Below, piece after piece: positions 28,164-35,354 of a DNA stretch of 35,354 bases. This stretch comes from Propionibacteriales bacterium (GTDB lineage: Bacteria; Actinomycetota; Actinomycetes; Propionibacteriales; Nocardioidaceae). The translations under genes and the position numbers were made by a program. A model generated the notes under the pieces. The model was not told where the DNA came from. It searched no databases and was given only the letters and a program-made list of their open reading frames with translations. The stretch covers positions 1-35,354 of the forward strand of contig WHTJ01000048.1 in the NCBI GenBank assembly GCA_009377795.1. Reading direction: 5' to 3'. How positions within the stretch are numbered: position 1 is the first letter of the stretch; every line of letters begins with the position of its first letter.

Positions 28164-29570
28164 TCAGGATACGTCGAGACGCAGCAGGTCTTCCTCGGTC
28201 TCACGGCGTACGACGAGCCGCGCGGCGCCGTCGCGCACCGCCACCACGCCGGGCCTCGGGACGTGGTTGTAGTTGTTGGCGAGCGACCAGCAGTACGCCC
28301 CGGTCCCCGGTACCGCGATCAGGTCGCCGGGCGCGAGGTCGGCGGGCAGGAACTCGTCCTTGACCACGATGTCCCCGGACTCGCAGTGCTTGCCTACCAC
28401 CCGGCCCAGGACCGGGCCCGCGTCGGACCGGCGGGAGGCGACGGTGCACGAGTAGTCCGCGTCGTACAGCGCCGCCCGGATGTTGTCGCTCATGCCACCG
28501 TCGACGGACGCGTAGAGCCGGGACGCCCCGGCGTCCAGTGCGACCGTCTTGACGGTCCCGACCTCGTAGACCGTGCACATCGACGGCCCGACGATGGCCC
28601 GACCGGGCTCGACGGACAGCACGGGAACGGGTATCCCGAGCGCCTTGCACTCGTGCTCGACGATGCCGCGCAGGCCCTCGGCGAGCCGCGCCGGTGTTTC
28701 CGGGTCGTCCTGTGTCGTGTACGCGATGCCGAACCCGCCGCCCAGGTCGAGCTCCGGGCAACGGAAGCCCAGCTCGTCCAGAATCCGTGCGTGCAAAGCG
28801 AAAACCCGGCGTGCGGACACCTCGAACCCGGACGTGTCGTAGATCTGCGATCCGATGTGCGAGTGCAGGCCGATCAGGTTCAGATGGTCGTCGGCCAAGA
28901 TCCGGCGTACGGCCTCGAGCGCCTCACCCTCGGCGATCGACAGCCCGAACTTCTGGTCCTCGTGCGCGGTCGCGATGTACTCATGGGTGTGCGCCTCCAC
29001 GCCGACGGTGGCGCGCACCATGACCGAGGCGACGGTGTCACGTTCGGCGGCGAGCCGTGACAGGCGTTCGATCTCGGTGAACGAGTCCACGATGATGCGG
29101 CCCACACCGGCGTCGAGCGCCCGGGACAGCTCGGACTCCGACTTGTTGTTGCCGTGGAAGCCGATCCGGGCCGGGTCGAACCCCGCCCGCAGCGCCAGCG
29201 CCAGCTCGCCGCCGCTGCACACGTCGAGGTTGAGCCCCTCCTCGGCGATCCAGGACAGGACGGTCGTACACATGAAGGCCTTGCCGGCGTAGTAGACGTC
29301 GAAGCCCTCGAAGCCGTCCCGGAACGCTCTGACCCGGGTACGGAAGTCGACCTCGTCCAGGACGTACGACGGAGTGCCGAACTCGGCTGCCAGGTCGGTG
29401 AGCGCGACCCCGCCGACCTCGAGTACGCCGTCGGGCCGCTTCCGCGCGGTCGACGACCACAGTGCGGGCACCACGTCGTTGACGTCACCCGGCGGCCGCA
29501 ACCAGGACGGCCCGCGGTGTCCGATGTCGGCGTGCAGGGCACCGGCCTCGTGTGCGCGCACCCGCCTCAC
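28164..29570 (-). CDS. lysA: Diaminopimelate decarboxylase
   Basis: 468-residue PLP enzyme of fold type III that decarboxylates meso-diaminopimelate to lysine. The PLP lysine is Lys97 in [11 protein letters not shown]. The glycine-rich phosphate loop is [11 protein letters not shown], and the catalytic Cys is in [10 protein letters not shown] of the C-terminal beta-barrel. The ATG overlaps the end of argS by 4 nt, so the two are translationally coupled, as in M. tuberculosis. Confidence 0.97.
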   Translation of the reverse strand: MRRVRAHEAGALHADIGHRGPSWLRPPGDVNDVVPALWSSTARKRPDGVLEVGGVALTDLAAEFGTPSYVLDEVDFRTRVRAFRDGFEGFDVYYAGKAFMCTTVLSWIAEEGLNLDVCSGGELALALRAGFDPARIGFHGNNKSESELSRALDAGVGRIIVDSFTEIERLSRLAAERDTVASVMVRATVGVEAHTHEYIATAHEDQKFGLSIAEGEALEAVRRILADDHLNLIGLHSHIGSQIYDTSGFEVSARRVFALHARILDELGFRCPELDLGGGFGIAYTTQDDPETPARLAEGLRGIVEHECKALGIPVPVLSVEPGRAIVGPSMCTVYEVGTVKTVALDAGASRLYASVDGGMSDNIRAALYDADYSCTVASRRSDAGPVLGRVVGKHCESGDIVVKDEFLPADLAPGDLIAVPGTGAYCWSLANNYNHVPRPGVVAVRDGAARLVVRRETEEDLLRLDVS

Positions 29571-31228
29571 ATCCGTTCTGGCGCGTGGACCCCGAGCAAC
29601 CCCAGCCCGTTGGCCACGACCACGCGGGTCGCCTCGACCAGCAGCAGCCGCGCCGCATGCAGGGGCGTCGGCTCCTCGTCACCTCGCGGAAGGACACGGC
29701 ATTCGTCGTAGAACTTGTGAAAAGTGGCCGCGGTGTCCTCGAGGTAACGCGCGATGCGATGCGGCTCGCGCAAGTCGGCCGCCTGCTGTACGACGCGCGG
29801 ATACTCACCGAGGGCGCGGAGCAGATCGCCCTCCCGCTCGTGCGACAGCAGACCCGGGTCGAACTCGTCACCGGCCGGCGCAACCCCGAGATCGGCCGCG
29901 TTGCGCAGGATCGAGGCGAGCCGGGCATGGGCGTACTGCACATAGAAGACCGGGTTGTCGTTGGCCTGCTTCGCCCACAGGTCGAGGTCGATCTCGATCG
30001 TGGAGTCCATGGAGTACCGGGTGAGCGCGTAGCGCGCGGCGTCGATGCCGATCGCCTCGACCAGATCCTCCATGGTGAGCACGTCGCCGGCCCGCTTGCT
30101 CATCCGCACCGGCCTGCCCTCGCGCAGCAGGTTCACCATCTGCCCGATGATCATCTCGAGGTTGCGGTCCGGGTCGTCGCCGAACGCGGCCGCGAGGGCT
30201 CGGTAGCGGTTGATGTAGCCGTGGTGGTCGGCGCCGAGCAGGATCACCACCCGGTCGAAGCCCCGGCCGCGCTTGTCGAGGTAATAGGCGGCGTCGGCGC
30301 AGATGTACGTCGGGCGGCCGTCGCGGCGGACGAGCACCCGGTCGCGGTCGTCGTCGTACTCGGTCGACCGCAGCCAGAGCGCCCCCTCGGACTCGTACGT
30401 CAGCCCGCCACCGCGCAGCCGCTCCACGGCCTCGTCCACCTCGCCGGAGTCGTGCAGGTCCCGCTCGGAGAAGTAGACGTCGAAGTCGACCCCGAAGTCG
30501 TGCAGCGAGCGCTTGATCTCGTCGAACATCAGCCCGACGCCCTCGGCCCGAAATACCTCCTGGGCGTCGTCGTCGGGGAGGCCCTTGACGTCGGGACGGG
30601 CCCCCACGACCTGCTGCGCGATCTCCTCGATGTAGGCGCCCGGGTAGCCGTCCTCGGGAACGTCCTCACCCCGGGAGCGGGCGAGCAGCGACCGGGAGAA
30701 CCGGTCGATCTGCGCGCCGTGGTCGTTGAAGTAGTACTCCCGGGTGACGTCGGCCCCGGCCGCGGCGAGGACCCGCGCCTGAGCGTCGCCGACCGCGGCC
30801 CACCGCGTCGAGGCCAGGGTCAGCGGACCGGTGGGGTTGGCGGACACGAACTCGAGGTTGACCCGCTCCCCGCTCAGGGACCGGGAGGTGCCGTACGCCG
30901 TACCCGCGCGCACGATCTCCCGGGCCAGCTCACCCTGCGCGGCCGCCTCCACCCGGACGTTCAGAAAGCCCGGGCCGGCGACCTCGGCCGCCTTGACGCC
31001 GTCGGCGTCGGCGAGCCGGTCGGCGAGCCGCTGGGCGAGCTCCCGCGGAGGCAGGCCGGCCTGCTTGGCGAGCTGCAACGCCACGTTGGTCGCGTAGTCG
31101 CCGTGCTCCTTGACCTTGGGACGCTCCACCTTCACCCGCTCCGGCACTGCGGGCAGGGTCAGGTCACCGGACCTCACCAGTTCGGCGAGGGTGTCCCGGA
31201 TGGTCTGGGAGAGCTGTTCTGGCGTCAC
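29567..31228 (-). CDS. argS: Arginyl-tRNA synthetase with altered HIGH motif
   Basis: 553-residue class I synthetase. The N-terminal Add-1 domain covers about 1-110. The Rossmann core shows [17 protein letters not shown] (124-140), then TRWAAVGDA and [21 protein letters not shown]-loop equivalent ([19 protein letters not shown]) is followed by the C-terminal anticodon-binding domain with [17 protein letters not shown]. At the HIGH position, where family members read HVGH, HIGH or HIGG after PTGP-L/I, this protein reads TLAS (137-140; bases 30809-30820). Both catalytic histidines are therefore missing, while everything around is conserved. It may be a functional variant subgroup or require a second ArgRS. 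First gene of the lysA-hom-thrC-thrB operon. Confidence 0.95.
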   Translation of the reverse strand: MTPEQLSQTIRDTLAELVRSGDLTLPAVPERVKVERPKVKEHGDYATNVALQLAKQAGLPPRELAQRLADRLADADGVKAAEVAGPGFLNVRVEAAAQGELAREIVRAGTAYGTSRSLSGERVNLEFVSANPTGPLTLASTRWAAVGDAQARVLAAAGADVTREYYFNDHGAQIDRFSRSLLARSRGEDVPEDGYPGAYIEEIAQQVVGARPDVKGLPDDDAQEVFRAEGVGLMFDEIKRSLHDFGVDFDVYFSERDLHDSGEVDEAVERLRGGGLTYESEGALWLRSTEYDDDRDRVLVRRDGRPTYICADAAYYLDKRGRGFDRVVILLGADHHGYINRYRALAAAFGDDPDRNLEMIIGQMVNLLREGRPVRMSKRAGDVLTMEDLVEAIGIDAARYALTRYSMDSTIEIDLDLWAKQANDNPVFYVQYAHARLASILRNAADLGVAPAGDEFDPGLLSHEREGDLLRALGEYPRVVQQAADLREPHRIARYLEDTAATFHKFYDECRVLPRGDEEPTPLHAARLLLVEATRVVVANGLGLLGVHAPERM

Positions 31229-31297
31229 CGGTCCAGACTATCCGCGCCCGCATGCGGCCGGCGCCGCGTCTCGGATCGCGCGCCGTGACCGTGCCCT

Positions 31298-31356
31298 TTG
31301 CGTGGCGCGAAATGGCTGCGATTTCCCAGATTCGGCGACCAGGACGCGCCACGCAA
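31298..31356. repeat. 12-bp inverted repeat between 2-hydroxyacid dehydrogenase and argS
   Basis: TTGCGTGGCGCG (31298-31309) and its exact complement (31345-31356) enclose 35 nt containing a small AAAT/ATTT stem. It begins 4 nt past the stop of the minus-strand dehydrogenase and lies 70 nt upstream of argS. The outer flank CCCTTTG resembles that of the GCGCCGAGATTGC palindromes, but the core differs. It may be a second palindromic family or a terminator. Confidence 0.65.
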
Positions 31357-31360
31357 CGGC

Positions 31361-32284
31361 TCAGCGGGGCGGGCCGGCGACGACGTTGCGCAGCGGCTCA
31401 CCGGCGGCGTACCGGGCGAGCTGCTCGCGTACCAGCGACGTGATGCGCGGGGGGAAGGCGGTCGACGGGCCGCCCCGGTGCGGAGTGATCAGCAGGTTGG
31501 GTGCGGACCACAGCGGATGACCCGCGGGCAGCGGCTCGGGGTCGGTGACGTCCAGCGCGGCCCGCAGCCGGCCGGAACCCAGCTCGGCGACCAGAGCGTC
31601 GGTGTCGACCACGGCGCCGCGCGAGACGTTCACCAGGAGCGCGCCGTCCTTCATCCGGGCGAGGAACCCGGCGTCGACCAGGCCGGCGGTCTGGTCGTTC
31701 GCCGGAATGAGCAGTACGACGACGTCCGCTCTCGGCAACAGCTCGGGCAGATCCTGCGAGGAGGACACCCCGGGCCGCGCGTTCCGCGCGACCCGCAGTA
31801 CGTCGCACTCGAACCCGGCCAGCCGCCGTTCGAGCGCCTCGCCGATCGACCCGTACCCCACGATCAGGACGGTCCGGTCGGCGAGCGAGTCGTCCCAGGT
31901 GTCATGCCGCAGCCACTCGCCCCGGGCCTGCGCATGGACCGCGGGCGGGATCCGGCGGTACGACGCCAGGATCAGCGTCATCGCCAGCTCCGCGGTCGAA
32001 GCGTCGTGCACACCGCGCGCGTTGCACAACGTGACCTGGTCTCCCAGGAAGGGCAGCAGGTCCTCGTACCCCGCGGTCTGTGCCTGCACCACCTTGAGCG
32101 CGGGCATCCGGCGGATGATCTCGCGGACCTGCGGGTCCTTCGCCAGGTAGTCCGGCACGTAGAACTCGACGTCCTCGACCGAGTCGGGAGGTACCGACCC
32201 GGCCTTGAAGAAGTCGGCCTGTACGCCGTCCGGAAGACCGCCGAGCAGGTCACCCGGCCGTTCCCATGGCAGCCAGACCCGCAT
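31361..32284 (-). CDS. D-isomer-specific 2-hydroxyacid dehydrogenase
   Basis: 307-residue NAD(P)-dependent dehydrogenase of the D-lactate/glycerate/phosphoglycerate family. The cofactor motif is GYGSIG, followed by the catalytic Arg in NVSRGAVVDTDAL, the Glu in DVTDPEPLP and the His in LITPHRGG. The substrate is not evident from sequence. ATG 32284 (MRVWLPWERPGD) is preferred and is preceded by a GGTGG-rich stretch; an in-frame GTG at 32323 would add 13 residues. Not obviously coupled to argS. Confidence 0.9.
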   Translation of the reverse strand: MRVWLPWERPGDLLGGLPDGVQADFFKAGSVPPDSVEDVEFYVPDYLAKDPQVREIIRRMPALKVVQAQTAGYEDLLPFLGDQVTLCNARGVHDASTAELAMTLILASYRRIPPAVHAQARGEWLRHDTWDDSLADRTVLIVGYGSIGEALERRLAGFECDVLRVARNARPGVSSSQDLPELLPRADVVVLLIPANDQTAGLVDAGFLARMKDGALLVNVSRGAVVDTDALVAELGSGRLRAALDVTDPEPLPAGHPLWSAPNLLITPHRGGPSTAFPPRITSLVREQLARYAAGEPLRNVVAGPPR

Positions 32285-32379
32285 TTCACCACCACCACCA
32301 ACCGTCGTAGGGCGCTCGATCACCGGTCCAGGCTATCGACGCCAGGCCCTACGATGCGACGACGGACAAGGAGACGGCT

Positions 32380-33327
32380 ATGACATGGACGACGAGTGAC
32401 ATCGGGGACCTGACCGGCCGGACGGCGGTCGTGACCGGGGCGAACGGCGGGCTCGGGCTCGAGACCGCGCGTGCACTGGCCGCCGCGGGAGCGCACGTCG
32501 TGCTGGCCGCCCGGAACCCGGCGAAGACGGACGCGGCGGTCGAGGACATCCGGTCCGGTAACCCGGAAGCCTCGCTGGCGACCGTGCCGCTCGACCTGAG
32601 CTCGCTGGAGTCCGTGCGTACGGCGGCCTCGGCGATCCTGGCCGACCACGACCGGATCGACATCCTGGTGAACAACGCCGGCGTGATGGGCATCCCGGAA
32701 CGGCGTACCGCCGACGGCTTCGAGATGCAGTTCGGCGTGAACCACCTCGGCCACTTCGCGCTCACCGCGCGGCTGCTGGCCGGGTTTGGCCGTGCACCGT
32801 CCTCGCGGGTGGTCACGGTCACGAGCACTATGCACCATCTGGGTCTGGCAGTCGACCCCGAAAACCCTGATCTCGAAGGAAAATACGACCCCTGGCGCGC
32901 CTATAGCCAGTCCAAGCTGGCCAACTACCACTTCGGCATCGGGCTGCATCGCAGGTTTACCGAGGCCGGCGTACCGGTGTCGAGCATCCTCGCGCACCCC
33001 GGACTGTCCAACACCGACCTCCAGCGCACCAGTGTCGAGGAGACCTCCGGCGGGTTCACCCAGCGGGCGGCCAGGTTCCTCGCGGCGACCACCGGGATGT
33101 CGGCGGCCCGTGGTGCACTCCCCCAGCTGCGTGCGGCCACCGACCCGGCGGCGGGCGGCGGCGAGCTGTACGGCCCGCGGTTCTTCAACTTCGGCGTACC
33201 GGTACGCCGGCCGGTCCTGCGGGTGGTCGGGCTCGACCGGGCAATCGAGCGGCTGTGGACCGTGTCCGAGCGGGCCACCGGGCTCCGGCTCGACGTCGAC
33301 ACCATCCGCAACGCGGCGACCCGCTAG
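32380..33327 (+). CDS. Short-chain dehydrogenase/reductase
   Basis: 315-residue SDR of the retinol-dehydrogenase/protochlorophyllide-reductase-like subgroup. The cofactor motif is TGANGGLG (19-26) and NNAG is at about 104-107. The catalytic Ser lies in [10 protein letters not shown] and the YxxxK in AYSQSKLAN. The Arg after the second strand (LAARNP) suggests NADP(H). The substrate is unknown. It is convergent with the Gfo/Idh gene, and a 17-nt tandem repeat plus a palindrome separate the two. Confidence 0.92.
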   Translation: MTWTTSDIGDLTGRTAVVTGANGGLGLETARALAAAGAHVVLAARNPAKTDAAVEDIRSGNPEASLATVPLDLSSLESVRTAASAILADHDRIDILVNNAGVMGIPERRTADGFEMQFGVNHLGHFALTARLLAGFGRAPSSRVVTVTSTMHHLGLAVDPENPDLEGKYDPWRAYSQSKLANYHFGIGLHRRFTEAGVPVSSILAHPGLSNTDLQRTSVEETSGGFTQRAARFLAATTGMSAARGALPQLRAATDPAAGGGELYGPRFFNFGVPVRRPVLRVVGLDRAIERLWTVSERATGLRLDVDTIRNAATR

Positions 33328-33331
33328 CTTC

Positions 33332-33399
33332 CTCGCACCCCCGTCCCCCTCGCACCCCCGTCCCCCTCGCACCCCCGTCCCCCTCGCACCCCTGTCACC
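33332..33399. repeat. 17-nt tandem repeat, four units
   Basis: Units CTCGCACCCCCGTCCCC at 33332, 33349 and 33366 are identical; the fourth (33383) has two changes. The array starts 4 nt after the SDR stop and runs directly into palindrome copy C, whose first bases continue the CTCGC phase. Confidence 0.9.
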
Positions 33400-33400
33400 C

Positions 33401-33461
33401 TCGCGCCGAGATTGCAGAAGTGGTCGATCCGAGATCGACCACTTCTGCAATCTCGGCGCGA
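33401..33461. repeat. Full palindromic repeat, copy C
   Basis: 29-bp perfect arms (33401-33429 and 33433-33461) with loop CGA. The arm starts TCGCGCCGAGATTGC and the right flank is AAAGG. It has the same arm length and loop size as copy A. It lies between the convergent SDR and Gfo/Idh genes, with no T-run on the exit side of either gene. Confidence 0.92.
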
Positions 33462-33526
33462 AAAGGATTACTCCGGACCGGTGCTGAAGGCGGCCCACCG
33501 CCCCGTGGACAAGGGGATCGGTCGGG

Positions 33527-34741
33527 TCATGATGGAGATCCTCCTTCGTCGGGTTCGTGTCCGGTGCCGACCTCCGTCCACACGCTGTCCTTGGCCGCGC
33601 TCTCCTGTACGGCGGCCAGTACCCGCTGCACCTGCAGTCCGTCGGCGAACGACGGCTCGGGATCGCGCTGCTCGGCGATCGCGGTCAACAGGTCGACGGC
33701 CTGGTGCGTAAATCCGTGCTCGTACCCGAGGAGGTGGCCGGGCGGCCACCACGCGGAGACGTACGGATGCTCCGGCTCGGTGACCAGCACCCGGGTGAAC
33801 CCGGCCTCGGCGGAGTCCGTCGTGGCGTCGAAGACGTGCAGCACGTTCATGTCCTCGAAGTCGAAGGCGAGACTGCCGTCCGAGCCGTTGATCTCGATCC
33901 GGATGGCGTTCTTCCTGCCGGTGGCGTACCGCGTCGCCTCGTACGTCGCCAGCGCCCCGCCGCCGAACCTGCCCAGGAAGACCGCGGCGTCGTCCACGGT
34001 CACCTCGCCGCGCCCGGTACGGGCGACCGCGGACAGGTCGCTGGACGGCGCCGGCAACGGGCGCTCCTTGACGAAGGTCTCGACCATCGCGCCGACCCCG
34101 ACGAGCCGATCGCCAGTGATGTACTGGGTGAGGTCGACGATGTGCGCGCCGATGTCTCCGAGCGCGCCGGAGCCCGCGCGCTCCTTCCGCAGTCGCCAGG
34201 ACAGCGGCGTCTCGGGGTCGGTGAGCCAGTCCTGCAGGTACTGCGCGCGGACATGGTGTACGGCGCCCACCCTGCCCTGCTCGACCAGGCGCCGGGCGAG
34301 GCCGATCGCCGGCACCCGGCGGTACGTGAAGCCGACCATGGAGCGCACACCGCGGGCCCGTGCCCGCTCCGCGGCCGCGAGCATCGCCTCGCCCTCCTCC
34401 ACGCTGTTGGCCAGCGGCTTCTCGCAGAGCACGTGCTTGCCGGCCTCCAATGCGGCGATCGCCATCTCCGCGTGCAGATCACCCGGCGTACACACGTCCA
34501 CGAGGTCGACGTCGTCCCGCTCGACCAGTGCCCGCCAGTCGGTCTCGACGTCCTCCCAGCCGAACCGCCGAGCGACGTCGCCCGCCGCCTCGGCGTCGCG
34601 CCCGCCGATCACCACCAGCCGCGGGTCGACGGGAGGGTCGAAGAAGCTGCGCGCGTTCCGCCAGCCCTGGGAGTGGGCGGCGCCCATGAAGGCGTGCCCG
34701 ACCATCCCCACACCCACGGTCGACTTGGCCTGATCAGTCAT
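33527..34741 (-). CDS. Gfo/Idh/MocA family oxidoreductase
   Basis: 404-residue NAD(P)-dependent oxidoreductase of sugars or inositols. The N-terminal Rossmann fold starts GVGMVGHAFMGAAHSQGW; the dinucleotide fold contains VDLVDVCTPGDLHAEM and the family-wide EKPLA with catalytic Lys. The C-terminal half is the usual beta-sheet domain (GDIGAHIVDLTQYITGD, with Asp and His as likely catalytic residues). It lies 42 nt downstream of the ROK-type HTH gene, which suggests a sugar-related substrate and regulation by that protein. Confidence 0.92.
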   Translation of the reverse strand: MTDQAKSTVGVGMVGHAFMGAAHSQGWRNARSFFDPPVDPRLVVIGGRDAEAAGDVARRFGWEDVETDWRALVERDDVDLVDVCTPGDLHAEMAIAALEAGKHVLCEKPLANSVEEGEAMLAAAERARARGVRSMVGFTYRRVPAIGLARRLVEQGRVGAVHHVRAQYLQDWLTDPETPLSWRLRKERAGSGALGDIGAHIVDLTQYITGDRLVGVGAMVETFVKERPLPAPSSDLSAVARTGRGEVTVDDAAVFLGRFGGGALATYEATRYATGRKNAIRIEINGSDGSLAFDFEDMNVLHVFDATTDSAEAGFTRVLVTEPEHPYVSAWWPPGHLLGYEHGFTHQAVDLLTAIAEQRDPEPSFADGLQVQRVLAAVQESAAKDSVWTEVGTGHEPDEGGSPS

Positions 34742-34783
34742 ACAGCTACCCTCCTGTCTCCCGTGGTCCCCGTGCGATCTGGG

Positions 34784-35050
34784 TCAGGACTCGAAGCACA
34801 GCGGCGTGTACTCGTCGACGTTGAAATCGACCAGGGTCGTACGACGGCCGCCGCGCGAGCTGGCGGGACCGGCGTCCTTGGCCAGCTCCAGCTCGGCCAG
34901 GCGCCCCACCTCGGCCGCGATGGTGGTACGCGAGACCCCGAGGCGATCGGCGAGCCGGGCTCGCGACAGCGGTCCTTCGTCGCGGAGGAGTCCGAGGATC
35001 TTGGCCTGGGGCCCCCGTCTCCCCGCCCGGCCCGCGAGCGTCAGCGCCAT
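34784..35050 (-). CDS. ROK-type winged-helix regulator lacking the sugar-binding domain
   Basis: 88 residues matching only the N-terminal DNA-binding part of ROK repressors (NagC/XylR type). The winged helix PLSRARLADRLGVSRTTIAAEVGRL (about 28-52) is followed by the GGRRTTLVDFNVDE hinge that normally leads into the ROK kinase fold. After the hinge the protein stops at YTPLCFES; no kinase domain is found in the remaining 42 nt before the Gfo/Idh start. It is either a truncated remnant or a constitutive mini-repressor of the downstream oxidoreductase gene. The frame is intact. Confidence 0.75.
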   Translation of the reverse strand: MALTLAGRAGRRGPQAKILGLLRDEGPLSRARLADRLGVSRTTIAAEVGRLAELELAKDAGPASSRGGRRTTLVDFNVDEYTPLCFES

Positions 35051-35156
35051 ACCAAGATCCTGCCAGGGCGGCGGGAGCGCCGCGCTCGGGCGACTAGGAT
35101 TGGGGCCGTCTGCTTTCGAGTCTCCGCGGGCGACTGATACTGTCTCCCGCGCTACG

Positions 35157-35228
35157 GCCCTCGTAGCTCAGGGGATAGAGCACCGGCCTCCGGAGCCGGG
35201 TGCGCAGGTTCGAATCCTGCCGGGGGCG
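35157..35228 (+). tRNA. tRNA-Arg (anticodon CCG)
   Basis: Cloverleaf reads acceptor GCCCTCG/CGGGGGC (one T-G pair), D stem GCTC/GAGC, and anticodon stem CCGGC/GCCGG with loop CTCCGGA, giving anticodon CCG (codon CGG). The variable loop is GTGC and the T stem GCAGG/CCTGC with TTCGAAT. The discriminator base is G35228. The 3' CCA is not fully encoded. Confidence 0.97.
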
Positions 35229-35354
35229 CAAGCCGATCACCAACGCAAACACGCCGCTGACCAGCCAAAACGCAGACCGTCATGCGCACCTGCGAGTCTC
35301 ACGGAGTCTCACCCAAATCCACTCTGGCTCAGTATTTGTGCGGCAGTTGTGGGG
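35229..35354. other. Lower-GC sequence after tRNA-Arg
   Basis: No gene is recognised. Base composition is clearly less GC-rich than the rest of the window. A near-tandem 9-nt repeat GAGTCTCAC occurs at 35294-35302 and 35304-35312. Sequence directly 3' of a tRNA is a common integration site, but no integrase or att duplication can be seen before the window ends. Confidence 0.35.

Noticed and set aside
33332-33461. CRISPR array
   Set aside because: The units are 17 nt, directly abutting without spacers, and no cas genes are near.

Overview
The window is a high-GC, densely packed bacterial chromosome segment, almost certainly from an actinobacterium. Evidence for this is NucS (the actinobacterial mismatch endonuclease), a long arginine-rich Rho, a mycobacterial-type ferritin with an IdeR/DtxR-like iron box, and several apparently leaderless genes. 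The gene order argS-lysA-hom-thrC-thrB-rho-rpmE-prfA-prmC-tsaC-wecA-atp operon-DUF2550-cobalamin adenosyltransferase-nucS follows the Mycobacterium tuberculosis Rv1292-Rv1321 region. The genus cannot be fixed from sequence alone; the Propionibacteriales (Kribbella/Nocardioides-like) are my guess.

Layout. (1) 31-3150, minus: a thioesterase, a double-domain 3-hydroxyacyl-CoA dehydrogenase and an alpha/beta hydrolase, probably one acyl-CoA operon. It diverges from nucS (3171, plus) through a 20-bp gap. (2) 3903-9723: a D-amino-acid-oxidase-like flavoprotein, an XRE-type regulator, ferritin behind an iron box, a small Cys-rich basic protein, a B12-dependent ethylmalonyl-CoA-type mutase, a STAS protein, and a PduO adenosyltransferase that would make the mutase cofactor. 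(3) 9840-18236, minus: a DUF2550 protein, then the complete F1Fo ATP synthase operon atpZ-atpI-atpB-E-F-H-A-G-D-C. Its subunit a carries an unusual acidic repeat tail. (4) 18508-24576, minus: wecA, tsaC (sua5), prmC, prfA, rpmE and rho, covering cell-envelope lipid carrier, tRNA modification, translation termination, ribosome and transcription termination. (5) 24849-31228, minus: argS-lysA-hom-thrC-thrB, an amino-acid operon with start/stop overlaps at two of its junctions. (6) 31361-35050: a D-2-hydroxyacid dehydrogenase, an SDR, a Gfo/Idh/MocA oxidoreductase and a stand-alone N-terminal piece of a ROK repressor. A tRNA-Arg(CCG) gene lies at 35157-35228, followed by lower-GC sequence without a recognisable gene.

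The most striking non-genic feature is a dispersed palindromic repeat family with core GCGCCGAGATTGC. It has three long, nearly perfect hairpins (9737-9797, 21198-21249, 33401-33461) and several half copies. The hairpins differ from each other, yet each difference is compensated on the opposite arm. In three places the element runs into coding sequence, giving the C-terminus of the hydroxyacyl-CoA dehydrogenase and the N-terminus and an internal insert of PrmC. Other points worth following are an arginyl-tRNA synthetase whose HIGH motif reads TLAS, a symmetric bidirectional promoter between the thioesterase and nucS, the acidic tail of AtpB, heptad repeats in Rho, and the truncated ROK regulator.
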